From an uncultured Eubacteriales bacterium (GTDB lineage Bacteria > Bacillota > Clostridia > Oscillospirales > CAG-272), in contig CAKSVM010000004.1 in the NCBI GenBank assembly GCA_934503195.1, positions 1 through 64,000 of the forward strand: 64,000 nt of DNA, given 5' to 3'. Of this stretch, positions 62,161 through 64,000 are shown one piece after another. The notes under the pieces are model-generated. The model worked only from the letters and a program-made list of their open reading frames with translations, had not been told where the DNA came from and did not search any database. The position numbers were made by a program, and so were the translations under genes. Each line of letters opens with the position of its first letter. The first letter of the stretch is position 1.

Positions 62161-62595
62161 TTAATTACATTCGTGTCCGGGATTTTTCCGCTTTTCGGCG
62201 AGAAGTCCGCCGAGCGTGTAGTTGTCAATATATTCGTTTATGTGCGCCTCAAGTCCGCGCCAGAACGGAAGAGTGTAGCAGGTGCAGACCTCGCCGCACT
62301 TCTTGCCATCCTCGGCAAGGCATGACACCGGGACAAGCTCGCCCTCTGCGGCGCGGAGTATCTCGCCGACGCTGTATTCCTCCGCCGAGCGGAGAAGCTT
62401 ATATCCTCCGGTCTTTCCGACCGCGCTTTCGACGAGTCCGGATTTGCAGAGGAGGTTCATAATGCTTTCAAGATATTTTCTTGAAATATTCTGGCGTTCG
62501 GCGATATCCGAAAGCCTTAAGAAGCCCTCCTCGCCGTGTTCGGCCATGTCAAGCATCACACGGAGCGCGTAGCGTCCCTTTGAAGAGACCATCAT
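62161..62595 (-). CDS. Rrf2 family regulator of the suf operon
   Basis: A 144-residue Rrf2/IscR-type repressor: winged HTH (SSKGRYALRVMLDMAEHG, LSDIAERQNISRKYLESIMN, GKTGGYKLLRSAEEY) and a cysteine cluster C-x7-C-x3-C-x-C (CLAEDGKKCGEVCTC) that can hold a Fe-S cluster. ATG 62595 is preceded by GGAG nine bases away; earlier in-frame codons lack a Shine-Dalgarno. It is the first gene of the operon and sits behind a promoter with an inverted repeat, so it probably controls itself and sufCBDSU by iron-sulfur status. Confidence 0.92.
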   Translation of the reverse strand: MMVSSKGRYALRVMLDMAEHGEEGFLRLSDIAERQNISRKYLESIMNLLCKSGLVESAVGKTGGYKLLRSAEEYSVGEILRAAEGELVPVSCLAEDGKKCGEVCTCYTLPFWRGLEAHINEYIDNYTLGGLLAEKRKNPGHECN

Positions 62596-62609
62596 ATCTT
62601 TCATCTCCA

Positions 62610-62665
62610 ATTCCTACTGTTCTGATAGTATTATACAACATTATTCCTACAAAGTCAATAGGAAT
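62610..62665 (-). promoter_or_regulatory. Probable Rrf2 operator
   Basis: ATTCCTA (62643-62649) and TAGGAAT (62659-62665) form a perfect 7-bp inverted repeat with a 9-base spacer lying across the -35 box. A third ATTCCTA is at 62610-62616, beyond the start point. Bound repressor would block RNA polymerase. Confidence 0.65.
62630..62658 (-). promoter_or_regulatory. suf operon promoter
   Basis: Minus-strand TTGACT (62658-62653), 17-bp spacer, TATAAT (62635-62630). Confidence 0.88.
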
Positions 62666-62689
62666 ATACAACAATCTTTCGGAAATCGC

Positions 62690-62727
62690 GAAAAAGCCGC
62701 TTGTGAAAATTTACACAAGCGGCTTTA
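62690..62727 (-). terminator. Terminator of the downstream-edge glycosidase gene
   Basis: AAAGCCGCTTGTG (62693-62705) and CACAAGCGGCTTT (62714-62726) pair perfectly over 13 bp; on the minus strand the stem ends in TTTTTCGCG. Confidence 0.88.
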
Positions 62728-62786
62728 TAAGGAGCGATCACGCGTTTCGCGGCGGATATTTAAGCCTCACCCCCGGCTTTTTCAAC

Positions 62787-64000
62787 TCAGAAAAGTATCT
62801 CCCCGCCGTCAAGTCCGAACGGCGCAAGCTCATAATTTCCGGTCCATCCGATTCCGCTTCCCGCCGAGCCGGGAATGTCGGCCGACGTCACCGGAATCAT
62901 TCTCATTATCCATGTCGCGCGGCTGCATCCGGCAAAGTCAATTCCGGTCATGTGCGACGGTCCGATCGCGTTCCGGAGCGTTCCGAAGAGCCGGACGGCG
63001 ATCCGGTTCTCCCCCTCGCGGAGTTTAATCGAAATCTCATACGGCGGACGGTTTATCGCCCCGACACGCTCGCCGTTCACTATGACCTCGGACGTGCATC
63101 CACGCATTCCGGCAAGTCTCAGCGTCGCGAAAAGCACGCGCGGCACGTTCACGGCCGACTCGTAGAGAAGGCTTCCGATATAGAACGGATACCCTTCAAG
63201 CGTGACATTCCGTCCGATCGGCGGCTTTCTGTCGGCGATCCTGAGACTTCTTGACACCCTGCACATTCCGCCGCGCGTGGGAAGCGAAACCGTGTCGACC
63301 GAGAAATCGCCGATTATATGGATTCTTTCGAGATCGACTCCGACCGGAGCGCGGAAAAGCTCGAAGAGGTGCTTCATATCGTCGCAGATTCTCTCCTGAA
63401 CCTGCGGCTTTGTGTTCCGGCTGACCTCGATGACATTCCCACCCGCCTTCACATCGGGAAGATTGATGAGACGGAAGGATTCCGAGAAATAATATCCGCG
63501 GTCGGTCATGTCGCATTCCGTTCCGTTCAGCGTCACGCCGCACTCGCCCGGCTCCTCGATCGCGAGCCGAAGTCCCGCGAAATCCCGCGCCGACTCAAAT
63601 CTGAATCTGAGCGTCACGTTTCCGAAATAGTTCTCGCGTTTAAGGATTTCGGTCACGCACTCGACCGGATATTCGTCCGAGAAATTTTCCATCGCGTCGG
63701 TCTTGTATTCGCAGGTTTCGAGCGTCAGAACGTTTTCGTGCTCGGGTTCGCAGACGAATTCAACCGGAATGACCGTTTTCGACGCCGCGAGCTTCGGAAG
63801 AGCCTTTCCCGGCACAAAGCGGAGAAGCAGAGACGCGCCCGGCGCGAGGTTGATATCGGAGATCGTGGTACCGTCTTCATACCTCACCGGGAAGAATGAA
63901 ATCTCGCCGTTTTCGGCGTTCCAGACCTCGGCGGTGAATTCGCCGGGGAGAATCAGCTTTCCGCGCTGATTCTTCCTGCAATCGGACGAGGCGAGCATGA
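62787..64000 (-). CDS. Large glycoside hydrolase-like protein, C-terminal part (runs off the window)
   Basis: About 403 codons of a protein that clearly continues beyond the right edge; the ATG at 63998 is internal, not the start. The visible part is beta-sandwich: FTAEVWNAENGEISFFPV and LAPGASLLLRFVPG, then GLRLAIEEPGECGVTLNGTE and YESAVNVPRVLFATLRLAGM, ending GWTGNYELAPFGLDGGEI. This pattern is common in the C-terminal half of GH106-like or GH2-like enzymes. No catalytic domain is visible. It is separated from the suf promoter by a terminator. Confidence 0.6.
   Translation of the reverse strand, partial: MLASSDCRKNQRGKLILPGEFTAEVWNAENGEISFFPVRYEDGTTISDINLAPGASLLLRFVPGKALPKLAASKTVIPVEFVCEPEHENVLTLETCEYKTDAMENFSDEYPVECVTEILKRENYFGNVTLRFRFESARDFAGLRLAIEEPGECGVTLNGTECDMTDRGYYFSESFRLINLPDVKAGGNVIEVSRNTKPQVQERICDDMKHLFELFRAPVGVDLERIHIIGDFSVDTVSLPTRGGMCRVSRSLRIADRKPPIGRNVTLEGYPFYIGSLLYESAVNVPRVLFATLRLAGMRGCTSEVIVNGERVGAINRPPYEISIKLREGENRIAVRLFGTLRNAIGPSHMTGIDFAGCSRATWIMRMIPVTSADIPGSAGSGIGWTGNYELAPFGLDGGEILF

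Overview
The window looks like a chromosome segment of an uncultured gut or rumen Clostridia (Firmicutes), roughly half G+C. Support comes from strong Shine-Dalgarno sites before most genes, sigma-A type promoters that nearly all have 17-bp spacers, an Rrf2-sufCBDSU operon, an era-recO pair, a lipoprotein-type solute-binding protein family and an oxygen-sensitive glycyl radical enzyme. This placement is inferred from gene content; there is no rRNA in the window.

Left part (1-18 kb). A small defence cluster (start of hsdM, an HTH protein, an Mrr-type endonuclease) lies beside a tRNA-Leu/tRNA-fMet pair and a nucleotidyltransferase-like gene. Next, all on the minus strand, is an ADP-ribose-handling region: a DraG-SseB fusion, a macro-HD fusion and a macro-HTH protein, the last following era-recO. 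Then comes a tightly overlapping set: AraC regulator, membrane protein, two MutS-like ATPases, GNAT acetyltransferase and two FAD-dependent oxidoreductases. A secreted CBM9-like protein follows on the plus strand.

Middle (18-28.5 kb). This is a zone of decay: a mutS2 Smr remnant, a probable large structured RNA, a broken solute-binding protein gene, a degenerate ISL3 transposase fused to a LacI-type remnant, an AbiEi fragment meeting a hydrolase fragment, and a LysR remnant. Within it is one intact module: solute-binding lipoprotein, GH106-like hydrolase and a divergent AraC gene.

Right part (28.5-64 kb). An SDR/solute-binding protein/glycyl radical enzyme operon with a divergent AraC gene; an ECF sigma factor with a very long C-terminal extension beside two half-size ABC exporters; a large plus-strand sugar acid operon (40.9-51.5 kb) with a clan GH-A hydrolase, two tandem solute-binding lipoproteins, KDPG aldolase, KDG kinase, SMP-30 lactonase, SDR and mannonate dehydratase; a pectin module with a solute-binding lipoprotein, GH28 and an (alpha/alpha)6 glycosidase; a broken serine recombinase; and the SUF iron-sulfur operon with its Rrf2 regulator. 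The window ends inside a large glycosidase-like gene.

Put together, the carbohydrate modules suggest oligosaccharide capture by lipoproteins, cytoplasmic glycosidase cleavage, and conversion of uronic or aldonic acids through 2-keto-3-deoxygluconate to pyruvate and glyceraldehyde 3-phosphate. Five AraC regulators probably control separate modules. No transporter permeases accompany the five intact solute-binding proteins, so they must be encoded elsewhere. The most unusual items are the fused ADP-ribose/HD enzymes, the candidate structured RNA at 18.3-18.6 kb, the paired MutS-like ATPases and the extended sigma factor.
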